This document shows, piece by piece, positions 46,369 through 54,861 of a DNA stretch of 64,000 nucleotides. The notes below the pieces were generated by a model. It searched no databases, was not told where the DNA came from, and was given only the letters and a program-made list of their open reading frames with translations. Made by a program: the position numbers and the translations under genes. Positions within the stretch are counted from its first letter, which is position 1; each line of letters begins with the position of its first letter. The DNA is from Plebeiibacterium marinum (GTDB lineage: Bacteria > Bacteroidota > Bacteroidia > Bacteroidales > Marinilabiliaceae), in contig NZ_JAPDPI010000027.1 of assembly GCF_026013615.1 (NCBI RefSeq), positions 1 to 64,000 of the forward strand, given 5' to 3'.

Positions 46369-47925
46369 ATGAGAAATATATATATAACCTTAATTGGGCT
46401 GTTGTTTATTATTGCCTTTTTACCTTCTTGCTATAAAGATGATGGGAATTATGATTATACGGAGGTAAATGGAATTGAAATAGATACATCAGGCTTTTAT
46501 ATAAATAGCAGTTATTATACAGTTTATCCCGGAGATACAATTGCATTGAGTCCTTCAATTGAATATGAGCATCCTGAGAATTTATCCTATTCATGGGTAT
46601 TGGTACCTTTCCCTTATGAGGCAGAAGTTGTTGGTAATGCAACAGAATGGCCTGCTCCGGATACAATAGCTCATACCTTAGATCTGGATTGGATTGTGGA
46701 TGTAGACCCTGGTGGCTATAGATATTATCTTGAAGTAAAAGATACTGTAACAGGTTTGTCAAAACAAATATATCCTAGTTATATCAATTACTTAAATGTT
46801 GCTACAGCAGGTTCTTTTTATGCGCTGATGTGTTTGTCGGAACATGAAGGTCAAACTGATTTGGGTGTTTATTATACACGTTTGGCATTAATTTTTAGTG
46901 GGGATACAGACCCGCAGTACTACAGTAATAAATACGGTCATATGATACCGGGAAAACCCACTTTGTTGGGATATGGTTCAGAGGGGTATTACTATACTTT
47001 TACCGATCAGGGTGGTTTGAGGTTGGATAAAAATGATTTTCTGACCATGGAAAGTTTTGACGAATTGTTCTATACTGTTCCTCAAAGTAATGTACAGGAT
47101 TATATAGATCAGAAAAGCCAGGAGCTATTGATCAATGATGGGAAATTGCATGTTTTGAATAATAATTTAAGCAACGACAGGAAGTTTTCTTCTGCCATTG
47201 CAGGTGATTATAAAGCTTTCCCATATATCAGCAGTAAAGATAAATATTCAGATGCCGGCAATTCATTATGTACTTTGTTTGATGAGAATTCCAAATCATT
47301 TGTGCGTTATTTTTCTCAGGGAAATAACATTGTTAAGTATGGTGCTGCCAGCTCAGAAGCTTATGTAGACCCCAATAATTTACCCAATATCCCTTTGGCT
47401 ATTTTAACTTATGATTATTCAAAAACATGTGCCATTGTTAAAGATGAAGAAGGAATAATTAAAGCGTATCTATATAACTTTTTATCCGAAGATGACAGTG
47501 ATGTTTCTGGCAATGGGTCACGCTCTATTATTGATCTTTCTAATTGTGAAAATATCGACCAGGCAACTATGTTCTATTCAGGGCCATCTGCAACTGCATT
47601 TCATTATGCTACAAGTGATGCTATCTATACTTTTTCAATTACTTCAGGAGCAAATACAGCAACTAAAATTTATGATTTGCCACAAGGAGAAGAAGTGACA
47701 TGTATCTATAGCCTGCCAATGGGTGGGTTTCCTACTGCAGGGCGTGTATATTGGTTTGCTACCTGGAATGAGGCCAGCCAGGATGGTTCAATTGTAGAGT
47801 TTGAGATTGATCCCAATAGTGGTGAGCCATCATGGTTCTGGGGACAAATGTTTGGATTGGATCAGCCAAATCCCAATGTTACCAATGGTTTTAGTAAAAT
47901 CAAAAGTATGAAAGTTGGAATTTAA
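46369..47925 (+). CDS. PKD-like family lipoprotein
   Basis: A 518-residue lipoprotein (lipobox LPSCYKDDGNYDYTEVN, Cys about residue 22). The N-terminal Ig/PKD-like repeats (PGDTIALSPSIEYEHPENLSYSWVL) precede a larger beta-rich region with propeller-like character. The family is a steady partner of SusD and DUF4843 proteins in loci of this type and probably binds substrate on the cell surface. It is the last gene of the FecR-SusC-SusD group; a palindromic repeat follows directly. Confidence 0.8.
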   Translation: MRNIYITLIGLLFIIAFLPSCYKDDGNYDYTEVNGIEIDTSGFYINSSYYTVYPGDTIALSPSIEYEHPENLSYSWVLVPFPYEAEVVGNATEWPAPDTIAHTLDLDWIVDVDPGGYRYYLEVKDTVTGLSKQIYPSYINYLNVATAGSFYALMCLSEHEGQTDLGVYYTRLALIFSGDTDPQYYSNKYGHMIPGKPTLLGYGSEGYYYTFTDQGGLRLDKNDFLTMESFDELFYTVPQSNVQDYIDQKSQELLINDGKLHVLNNNLSNDRKFSSAIAGDYKAFPYISSKDKYSDAGNSLCTLFDENSKSFVRYFSQGNNIVKYGAASSEAYVDPNNLPNIPLAILTYDYSKTCAIVKDEEGIIKAYLYNFLSEDDSDVSGNGSRSIIDLSNCENIDQATMFYSGPSATAFHYATSDAIYTFSITSGANTATKIYDLPQGEEVTCIYSLPMGGFPTAGRVYWFATWNEASQDGSIVEFEIDPNSGEPSWFWGQMFGLDQPNPNVTNGFSKIKSMKVGI

Positions 47926-47932
47926 TTAGTTT

Positions 47933-48020
47933 CTGCAAGAAAACTCATGATTGCTACGCTCACCTCTTTAGGGACTAGGGGTGAGCGAAAGGAGTTTTAT
48001 TATTCCAGGAGTTTTCTTGC
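47933..48020. repeat. Palindromic MITE-like element, left copy
   Basis: GCAAGAAAACTC (47935-47946) pairs with GAGTTTTCTTGC (48009-48020), and inside it CGCTCACC (47957-47964) pairs with GGTGAGCG (47980-47987). The first 32 bp match the reverse complement of 50678-50709 at 31 of 32 positions. It may also act as terminator for the PKD-like gene. Confidence 0.75.
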
Positions 48021-48073
48021 TGATTCTATAGAGCTGTTTTAATAAGCTTAATTGCTTGATAAAAAGTATACAA

Positions 48074-49213
48074 ATGAAGAATATTCTATATTTATTAGCA
48101 TTAGTGTTAATTGCTACTTCCTGCACTCAGGGATACACTTTAAAAGGCAAGTTAACCGGAGTTGAAGATGGAACCAAAATAGCCCTTAGGCCCTTTGCAC
48201 TGTTTGATGTAAAAACGGTAGCCGAAACGGTTTTGGAAGATGGAGAGTTTACTTTCTCCGGAGCGGTGGAAGAACCCAGAGAATTCTATATTGAGATTGG
48301 TGAAAATCAGGGACGTTACCGTGTTATGATCGAAAATTCCAAAATTCAGTTAAGCGCAAACTTATCATTACAATCACGCGGTCAAAATAGAGGGACTTAT
48401 TACGATTTTAAAGAGGTAGAGGTAACGGGTTCAGAAAGCCATAATTATTTGTATAGCCAACTTGCAGTCCGCGATGATTTAAATGAGCTATACAAGGGGC
48501 TTATGGATAAGTTTAAAAAATCAGAGAATTTAGCAAAAGAGGCGGAAGTTGATGCGGACAAGGCTATTTTGTATCAGAAAGAGTGTGAAGAATACCAAAA
48601 AGCCGAAAAAGCTTTCTTTGATACAGTAAAAAAGCGATATAATCAGGTGTTTATAGATAATAAGGAGTCTTTTTGGGGACCATTATTAATGATGAATTTA
48701 CTTAGTTATTTAACTCCGGAACAGCGTAAAACCTTCGAGAATATGTCTGAAAAGGCTAGAAATAGTTACTATGGAAAAATGGCAGCAGAAAAACTGTATC
48801 CTGCTGAAATGATTGGAAAAAAAGCGCCAGATTTTAAAGTAGTTGGGATAGACGGGAAAGAGCAAAGCTTGCAGGAAATGTTAAAAGGGAAAAAGGCGTT
48901 GCTTATTGATTTTTGGGCATCGTGGTGCGGCCCATGTAAAAAGGAGATTCCTCACTTAAAGGAAAACTATAAGAGATTTTCAGATAAGGGCTTTGAAATA
49001 GTTAGTATTTCTATAGATAAAGATGAAAAAGCCTGGTTAAATTCAGTAGAAAAGCTGGCTTTAAAATGGCCAAACTTCAGAGATTCTGAAGTGTCAGCGC
49101 TTTATAAGGTATCTGCTGTTCCCACTATGTATCTGATAAATAGCAAAGGTGAAATAATTGGTGAAAATTTGAGGGGTGAAGCCCTGACAAAAAAACTGGA
49201 AGAAATATTTTAA
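48074..49213 (+). CDS. TlpA-like thioredoxin lipoprotein with DUF4369 domain (1)
   Basis: About 379 residues from the ATG at 48074 (an upstream TTG at 48056 is not needed). The lipobox is LIATSC (Cys about residue 17). An N-terminal DUF4369 beta domain (GYTLKGKLTGVEDGTKIALRPF) and a helical middle lead to a TlpA/AhpC-TSA thioredoxin fold with active site Cys285-Gly-Pro-Cys288 in FWASWCGPCKKE and cis-Pro motif AVPTMY. Such membrane-anchored proteins reduce disulfides outside the cytoplasm. The next gene is a close paralogue, and the pair is bracketed by inverted repeats. Confidence 0.92.
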   Translation: MKNILYLLALVLIATSCTQGYTLKGKLTGVEDGTKIALRPFALFDVKTVAETVLEDGEFTFSGAVEEPREFYIEIGENQGRYRVMIENSKIQLSANLSLQSRGQNRGTYYDFKEVEVTGSESHNYLYSQLAVRDDLNELYKGLMDKFKKSENLAKEAEVDADKAILYQKECEEYQKAEKAFFDTVKKRYNQVFIDNKESFWGPLLMMNLLSYLTPEQRKTFENMSEKARNSYYGKMAAEKLYPAEMIGKKAPDFKVVGIDGKEQSLQEMLKGKKALLIDFWASWCGPCKKEIPHLKENYKRFSDKGFEIVSISIDKDEKAWLNSVEKLALKWPNFRDSEVSALYKVSAVPTMYLINSKGEIIGENLRGEALTKKLEEIF

Positions 49214-49235
49214 ATAATTGTTGACTTATAAACAC

Positions 49236-50390
49236 ATGAAGAACATTTTAAATTTATTGGCATTAGTGTTAATTGTTACTTCCTGCTCTCAGGGATACAC
49301 TTTAAAAGGCAAGTTAAGCGGAGTTGAAGATGGAACAAAAATAGCACTTCGGCCATATGCTATGTATGATGTAAAACCTGTTGCTGAAACGGTATTGAAA
49401 AATGGAGAGTTTACTTTTGCCGGAGTGGTGGAAGAACCCAGAGAATTCTTCCTGGTGATAGGGGAGAAACAAGGGTTTTATACTATTATGATTGAAAATG
49501 CAGTAATTCAATTTAATGCAGAACTTTCGTTGTCTAAGAGTGGTCAAAATGAAATTCCGCGTTACGATTTTAAAAATGTAACAGTATCAGGTTCTGATAG
49601 CCACAATTACCTTCAAAATCAACTTGCTGTAAGAAAAGAATTAGATAAGTTATACGTAGAAAAAGACAATAAGCACAAAGAAGTACTTAGCTTAATGAGT
49701 CAGGCCAGAGCAAGTAAAAATAAGGCAAAAATTGACTCGGTAAATAATCTTGACGAATATAAAGAATATGCAAAGGCTGAAAAACATTTTTTTGAAACAG
49801 TAGAGAAACGTTATAACGAAGTTTTTGAAGCCAATAAAGAAACCTTTTGGGGACCTTTAATGATGATGAACCTGTTTAGTTATTTTACTCCTGATCAGAG
49901 AGGATTATTTGAGGGTATGTCAGAAGAGGCTAAAAACAGTTATTACGGGAAAATGGTTTATGAGCAGTTGTACCCGGCTAATAGAACAGGCGAAAAGGTA
50001 CCTGATTTTTCGGTTGTGGGGATTGATGGTAAAAAGCATAGCCTTGAGAGTTTGTTGAAAGGGAAGAAAGCGTTGCTTATTGACTTTTGGGCATCATGGT
50101 GCGGGCCATGTAAAAAGGAGATTCCTCACTTAAAAGAAGATTATAAAAGATTTGCAGAAAAGGGTTTTGAAATAGTGAGCATTTCCATCGATCAGGATGA
50201 AAAGGCGTGGTTAAAGGCAGTGGATAAATTAGAGCTGCAATGGCCAAACTTCAGGGATTCGGAAGTGTCTGCTCTATATAAAGTTAGTTCGGTTCCTACC
50301 ATGTACCTTATTAATAATAAAGGTGAACTAATTGGGGAAAATCTGAGGGGTGAAGCCCTTACTAAAAAGTTGGAAGAAATATTGGATTAG
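49236..50390 (+). CDS. TlpA-like thioredoxin lipoprotein with DUF4369 domain (2)
   Basis: About 384 residues from the ATG at 49236. It is the tandem duplicate of the preceding gene: the first 30 residues (MKNILNLLALVLIVTSC... YTLKGKLSGVEDG) and the last 130 are nearly identical, while the middle has diverged and has a short insertion. The active site is Cys289-Gly-Pro-Cys292. Retention of both copies with an intact catalytic site suggests different partners or dosage. It lies 22 bp after copy 1 and is followed by a clear terminator. Confidence 0.92.
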   Translation: MKNILNLLALVLIVTSCSQGYTLKGKLSGVEDGTKIALRPYAMYDVKPVAETVLKNGEFTFAGVVEEPREFFLVIGEKQGFYTIMIENAVIQFNAELSLSKSGQNEIPRYDFKNVTVSGSDSHNYLQNQLAVRKELDKLYVEKDNKHKEVLSLMSQARASKNKAKIDSVNNLDEYKEYAKAEKHFFETVEKRYNEVFEANKETFWGPLMMMNLFSYFTPDQRGLFEGMSEEAKNSYYGKMVYEQLYPANRTGEKVPDFSVVGIDGKKHSLESLLKGKKALLIDFWASWCGPCKKEIPHLKEDYKRFAEKGFEIVSISIDQDEKAWLKAVDKLELQWPNFRDSEVSALYKVSSVPTMYLINNKGELIGENLRGEALTKKLEEILD

Positions 50391-50460
50391 TTATATGCCT
50401 TCTTTTTTACTAAAAAGTAAAATCTTTGAAGGATGAGTTCTTAGAGTTTTTATTAATATA

Positions 50461-50506
50461 AGAGGCTGGCGTTATATGTTAATATGCAATGTCAACCTCT
50501 TTTTTA
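50461..50506 (+). terminator. Terminator after TlpA pair
   Basis: AGAGGCTGGC (50461-50470) pairs with GTCAACCTCT (50491-50500) at nine of ten positions, followed by a run of T. It closes the two-gene TlpA transcript. Confidence 0.65.
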
Positions 50507-50520
50507 TGTATATAGTGTTA

Positions 50521-50709
50521 GCAAGAAAACTGCTATAATTTTTGTTAGCCCACCCACACCCCTCAGTCCTCCCGAATACAAGTTCGGGACAGGCTCTGAA
50601 GGGGAAGTTGCTTCCGTACAGTGCGTTGGCGTTTTCCCCTTTAGAGCTTGTCCCGATCAAACGGGAGGAATCAAAGGGGTGAGCGTAGGAATCATGAGTT
50701 TTCTTGCAG
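50521..50709. repeat. Palindromic MITE-like element, right copy
   Basis: A 189-bp near-palindrome. GCAAGAAAACT (50521-50531) pairs with AGTTTTCTTGC (50697-50707). Further in, CCTCCCG pairs with CGGGAGG, and GGGACAGGCTCTGAAGGGGA pairs with TCCCCTTTAGAGCTTGTCCC allowing G-U. The right arm matches the left copy's left arm in reverse (31 of 32). It holds an accidental 78-codon frame. Confidence 0.75.
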
Positions 50710-50749
50710 GAACTATATAACGTAATTGTATATGCTAAAATTTGATTAT

Positions 50750-51631
50750 ATGAATAACTTATTTTTTAAAGGGAGTGTATTGTTGCTTCTATTGTTAACA
50801 GTATCTGTAAATGCGCAAAAATTAAGATCTAATGATGAATATGAACGCAACCTATCACTTAGTGCAGATTCTATTTTGAAAAAGGTTTCGGTTTTATCTA
50901 TGAGTACTGCAGATAGTCAGTTTAAGGAAAGAAATCAGCCAATTGAAATTAGAAGGACAAGGAAGTTTAAACGAAGGTTAAGTCCTGGTGGTATCTATAA
51001 AAAGGTAGCTAGTGCTACAGTGGTAATTACAGGAGGGTGTCTTTGCGATCATTGCAGTAATCTACATGTTAATCCAGCAAGCGGATATTTTATATCGGAG
51101 GATGGGATTTGTGTTACCAATTACCATGTGATCGATTCCTATATTCATCCGGGAGAGCAATTAAAACCAAAATTAATCGTGGTTAAGCTACATGACGGTC
51201 GGGTTTTGCCTGTTCAGGAGGTTCTTACAGCATCAAAAGAAAATGATCTGGCCATAGTGAAAGTGGATACCAATGGAGCAAAAGTTCCTGCTTTAGGCTT
51301 GGATGTAGAGCCGGAAATAGGCGATGATGTTTATATAGTTAGTCACCCACAGAAGCTGTTTTACCAATTTTCAAAGGGGATGGTTACCAATAAGTTTAGG
51401 AGGAAGTTTCCTGATGGGGATAACGGGTTTTTAGAACGTGACCTGATTGCGGTTTCTGCAGATTATGCTACTGGTTCAAGTGGTGCAGCTATTGTTAATA
51501 AGTATGGAAATGTGGTGGCAACAGTTTCTTCAACCCGTACACTTAAGCATTGGGGTTTAGAGGATAAGCCTACGCAGATGGTGGTGAAGGAAGGTATTCC
51601 GGCAGCTTCGCTTGAAGAATTGTTGAAATAG
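50750..51631 (+). CDS. Trypsin-like serine protease with CxCxxC motif
   Basis: About 293 residues from the ATG at 50750, which gives the signal peptide MNNLFFKGSVLLLLLLTVSV. The protease domain (about 85-290) has a full chymotrypsin-fold triad: His126 in TNYHVID, Asp166 in ENDLAIV, Ser244 in ATGSSGAA. No PDZ domain follows, unlike DegP/HtrA. An unusual Cys97-x-Cys99-x-x-Cys102 cluster (GGCLCDHCS) sits before the His motif and could bind metal or form disulfides, which is striking next to two TlpA genes. Its substrate is unknown. It converges on the sulfatase gene. Confidence 0.85.
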   Translation: MNNLFFKGSVLLLLLLTVSVNAQKLRSNDEYERNLSLSADSILKKVSVLSMSTADSQFKERNQPIEIRRTRKFKRRLSPGGIYKKVASATVVITGGCLCDHCSNLHVNPASGYFISEDGICVTNYHVIDSYIHPGEQLKPKLIVVKLHDGRVLPVQEVLTASKENDLAIVKVDTNGAKVPALGLDVEPEIGDDVYIVSHPQKLFYQFSKGMVTNKFRRKFPDGDNGFLERDLIAVSADYATGSSGAAIVNKYGNVVATVSSTRTLKHWGLEDKPTQMVVKEGIPAASLEELLK

Positions 51632-51649
51632 AGAGGTAAATAGAACGAA

Positions 51650-51692
51650 AACCTGGACAAGTCGTGAATGAACTATTTGACTTGCCCGGGTT
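51650..51692. terminator. Convergent hairpin between protease and sulfatase
   Basis: The stem 51650-51663 (AACCTGGACAAGTC with G-U pairs) matches 51679-51692 around a 15-nt loop. It lies between the converging protease and sulfatase genes and could end either transcript. Confidence 0.6.
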
Positions 51693-51769
51693 TGATATAG
51701 ATGGATTTGTGTTTTAACTAATTGATGATGTTTGAATACCTGAGCTGTATTCTCAGTTGATCACACGTT

Positions 51770-53317
51770 TTAATAATCTATCCAGTCATTTAAAATATTA
51801 TTTTGATACCATGGGTCATTACTTTTTTTAAGCCAATAGGCCATTTCTTTAAGTAAACTTTGTATGATATCAGAATTTTTATCAACAGATAAGTTATGTA
51901 ACTGGTATGGATCTTTTTGATCATTGTAAAAACGAGTAGATTTTATATTATGTTCTTTATTAATTGTTATCTCAAACGTATACTCAGACGTTTTTATACC
52001 TCTTGAAACCGGAAAATAACTTGTAACAAGTCCGTTTTTATCTTTTGCACCGTTAATATTTCTAATATAAAGAGCCGAGTTTGGTCTTGCGGCATTAGGT
52101 ACTTTATTAAACGCATCGCTATAGTTTGTTCCCTGCACTTCTGAAGGTATTTTCTTTTCAAATCCCATAAGTCCTAATAGCGTTGGCATTATATCTGGTG
52201 TACTTAATAATAAATTATCAGTTCGGGCCGATTTTATACCTGGCCATCTTATTAAAAAGGGAACATCAAATGCCTCTGTGAAGATACTGTTTTTAGGGTC
52301 CCTGGTATTCTGGCTGCACATAGTTTCCCCATGATCAGAAGTAAAGACGACAATCGTATTGTCATACTCTCCCATATCTTTTAATTGTTGAATAATCCGG
52401 CCAAATTCCCTATCTACGCCTGTAACATTGGCAAAATAGAAAGGAGCTGATTTTGCTTTTTGCATTTCCGGGTTTGCATTGTCACGTTGCAATAGTCTGT
52501 TTAAAGGTATACCCTGATAATGATTATAATCCTCTTCCAGACAATCATCCAAAGAATTATAAGGGTTGTGTGGTGGATTCATCGATACAAAGACAGCAAA
52601 TGGCTTTGTATCATCTCTTTGTCCTTTTTCATTTTTAAGGTAGGATATTACCTCATTGGCTTCATGTTGAGGAGACCACTCCTTAGGTTCAAAGCGTTTC
52701 CCGTTATTGTTATAATAATGAGGATCTTTGTGTACATCCCAGGTGCCATAAGAATACCAGTAATCAAATCCATGTCTTTTTATCATAGGAGTATAAGTAT
52801 CCCATGCAGGTACCCTGGGATCAACATAATTTCCTGGATTTGCAGGATCATTTGGAGTTGGAAAATCTAAATGCCATTTGCCAAAATATGCAAGGTTATA
52901 GTTTTCTTCTTTTAGCACATCACTAATGCAAATAGCATCTTTCCGTAGCGAACTAATTGGACGATCAGCATTACAATTTAAAGTAACCCCTGAAGATCCA
53001 GGGTATAATCCTGTAAAAAGGCTACCTCTATGCGGACTACATAATGGACAATTGCTAACCGCATTGGTAAATACAACCGATTCTTTTGCAAATGAATCCA
53101 GATTGGGAGTTTTTACAGGATCTGCTTTTGTTCGTATAGCTCCTTTAAATTCAGGGTATTCCCAAAAAGCCATAGCATGTTTTCTGAATTGATCAGGAAA
53201 AACATAAATTAGGTTTGGGGCTTTTGCTTTTTTACCATTATCATGTTTTGATAAACAGGATTGGAGGACTGTTAAAAAGCTAATGCAAACGATAAATAGT
53301 ATGAACCTTTTTTTCAT
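51770..53317 (-). CDS. S1-family sulfatase
   Basis: A 515-residue exported or lipid-anchored sulfatase (signal with LQSC, Cys about residue 21). The formylglycine signature is Cys93-Ser-Pro-His-Arg97 in CPLCSPHRGSLFTG; GKWHL and SDHGETM are further conserved metal and active-site segments. In this locus it would strip sulfate from chondroitin or dermatan oligosaccharides before or after GH88 action. It needs an anaerobic sulfatase-maturing enzyme, which is not encoded here. It lies 11 bp after GH88 on the same strand, so both form one operon. Confidence 0.92.
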   Translation of the reverse strand: MKKRFILFIVCISFLTVLQSCLSKHDNGKKAKAPNLIYVFPDQFRKHAMAFWEYPEFKGAIRTKADPVKTPNLDSFAKESVVFTNAVSNCPLCSPHRGSLFTGLYPGSSGVTLNCNADRPISSLRKDAICISDVLKEENYNLAYFGKWHLDFPTPNDPANPGNYVDPRVPAWDTYTPMIKRHGFDYWYSYGTWDVHKDPHYYNNNGKRFEPKEWSPQHEANEVISYLKNEKGQRDDTKPFAVFVSMNPPHNPYNSLDDCLEEDYNHYQGIPLNRLLQRDNANPEMQKAKSAPFYFANVTGVDREFGRIIQQLKDMGEYDNTIVVFTSDHGETMCSQNTRDPKNSIFTEAFDVPFLIRWPGIKSARTDNLLLSTPDIMPTLLGLMGFEKKIPSEVQGTNYSDAFNKVPNAARPNSALYIRNINGAKDKNGLVTSYFPVSRGIKTSEYTFEITINKEHNIKSTRFYNDQKDPYQLHNLSVDKNSDIIQSLLKEMAYWLKKSNDPWYQNNILNDWIDY

Positions 53318-53328
53318 TGACTTGGGTT

Positions 53329-54552
53329 TTAATTCTTTAATGAATTTTGCTCTTTGTTATCTAAATTATATAAACGCATTAGGGCTTCAACATAATAATA
53401 GTCTGCGTAATTAAGAGGTACATCAATTTCGTTGTTATGGGGTATGCTACCCACACTATGCATTAAAATAAAATTGTGATTTTCACCTTCTGCTGCCAGG
53501 TATTTTGCCGAAGATAAATTGCTAAGTATTAGTTTCGCCTCAGATAGATAATCTTTATCAGAGTAGCCATCGAGTTCGATTAATGCAGAGGCTGTTATAG
53601 CTGCAGCAGAAGCATCCCTTGGTTCGTTGGGGATTTTAGGAGCATCATAATCCCAATAAGGTATTCTATCAGATGGAATTGAAGGATGATTTATAATAAA
53701 GTCGGCGATTTTTTCTGCTTGTTTTAAGTATTTTATGTCTTTTGTATATCTGTAACATATGGTGTATCCATACAGTCCCCATGTTTGTCCTCGTGCCCAT
53801 TCCGACTCATGAGCATAACCCTGAGCTGTTTGTTTATTTCTGACTTCTCCCGTTATGCTGTCGTAATCAACTACATGGTAGGAGCTTATGTCTGGTCTGA
53901 AGTGGTTTTTTAAAGTAACATCTGCATGAGAAATAGCGACATCTTCATATTTTTTATCACCAGTAATTTTCGATAGCTCAAACAGCATCTCCAAATTCAT
54001 CATATTATCAATGATTACGGGGAATTCCCAGCCTCGTTTTGATTGCCATCCTTTATCCACATCCCATGATCTGATGCATCCTACCTTGGGGTTAAATCTG
54101 GTGATAAGGGTATTACCTGCATCAATCAATATTTTTTTATATTCATTGTTACCGGTTATGCGGTAACCCTGGCCATATGAACAATGAAATACAAATCCTA
54201 AATCATGGTAGAGTGGCATTAGTCTATGATCTTCAAATTTTTTTTGGAAATGTGATGCAGCTTCTTTCCACTTGGAGTCTTTTGTAAATTCATATAGGTA
54301 CCAACAAGTTCCCGGAAAAAAACCTTCTGTCCAGTCAAAACCTTCTCTTGTCCAATGCATATGGCCATCTTCGGTAACGGTGCGAGGAATTTTCTGAGAA
54401 GCCATAGCTTTTTTTAATAATAAGCTTGTTTGCACACTTGCAAAGTTTAACCTATCGTTAAGAGTAGATTGAGGTGTTTGTTTAATACTACATGCACTAA
54501 ATGCTATCATTCCCAATATTATCCCAAAGCTCTTAAATAATGATCGTTTCAT
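53329..54552 (-). CDS. GH88 unsaturated glucuronyl hydrolase
   Basis: A 407-residue lipoprotein (lipobox AFSAC, Cys21) of family GH88, an (alpha/alpha)6 barrel that cleaves the 4,5-unsaturated uronic acid left by polysaccharide lyases. The two key acids are visible: Asp117 in YHDLGF and Asp182 in IIDNMMNLE, matching the Asp pair of Bacillus unsaturated glucuronyl hydrolase. Other family blocks are WTEGFFPGTCWYLYE and AHESEWARGQTWGLYG. With a PL8 lyase and a sulfatase nearby it completes a glycosaminoglycan pathway. It is divergent from the HTCS. Confidence 0.93.
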   Translation of the reverse strand: MKRSLFKSFGIILGMIAFSACSIKQTPQSTLNDRLNFASVQTSLLLKKAMASQKIPRTVTEDGHMHWTREGFDWTEGFFPGTCWYLYEFTKDSKWKEAASHFQKKFEDHRLMPLYHDLGFVFHCSYGQGYRITGNNEYKKILIDAGNTLITRFNPKVGCIRSWDVDKGWQSKRGWEFPVIIDNMMNLEMLFELSKITGDKKYEDVAISHADVTLKNHFRPDISSYHVVDYDSITGEVRNKQTAQGYAHESEWARGQTWGLYGYTICYRYTKDIKYLKQAEKIADFIINHPSIPSDRIPYWDYDAPKIPNEPRDASAAAITASALIELDGYSDKDYLSEAKLILSNLSSAKYLAAEGENHNFILMHSVGSIPHNNEIDVPLNYADYYYVEALMRLYNLDNKEQNSLKN

Positions 54553-54861
54553 GTTCTGATATTTAGTTTTATATTTTTTGTTTCACACTTAACTTTTAAT
54601 CGTCACAATACAAAATTAATGATCCTAATTGCTTAAAAAACACCCCATTATAAGGGTAAGGGCGTGCAGTATAATACATTTTGCATTTAACAGTTGATAA
54701 TCAGTTTAAAAGATGCATATAATGTGCTTTGGGGTGAACAAATGTGTCATATAAATGAATTATATTAGAGTTATATTTTTTAGAGAAAAGTTCCTTTGTA
54801 TTGTCAACGCCTGGCCCGATTATCTTTTTTTGAAAATGTAGTAAATAAGGAGGATTAATTG
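54553..54861. other. Divergent promoter region GH88/HTCS
   Basis: No gene is seen. For the minus strand, CAAAATTA at 54611-54618 reads TAATTTTG, an exact -7 box about 60 bp before the GH88 start. For the plus strand, TTCCTTTG near 54790 is only a weak -7 match. A short inverted CCCCATTATAAGGG sequence lies near 54643. Confidence 0.45.
54847..54853 (+). promoter_or_regulatory. Shine-Dalgarno sequence of HTCS 2
   Basis: AAGGAGG lies 8 nt before the ATG at 54862 and decides that start over the TTG at 54859. Strong Shine-Dalgarno sites are uncommon among the genes of this window. Confidence 0.6.

Noticed and set aside
50484-50720. A 78-codon gene between the TlpA pair and the protease
   Set aside because: It lies across the palindromic element and terminator, has low-complexity repeat-derived sequence, and resembles no protein family.
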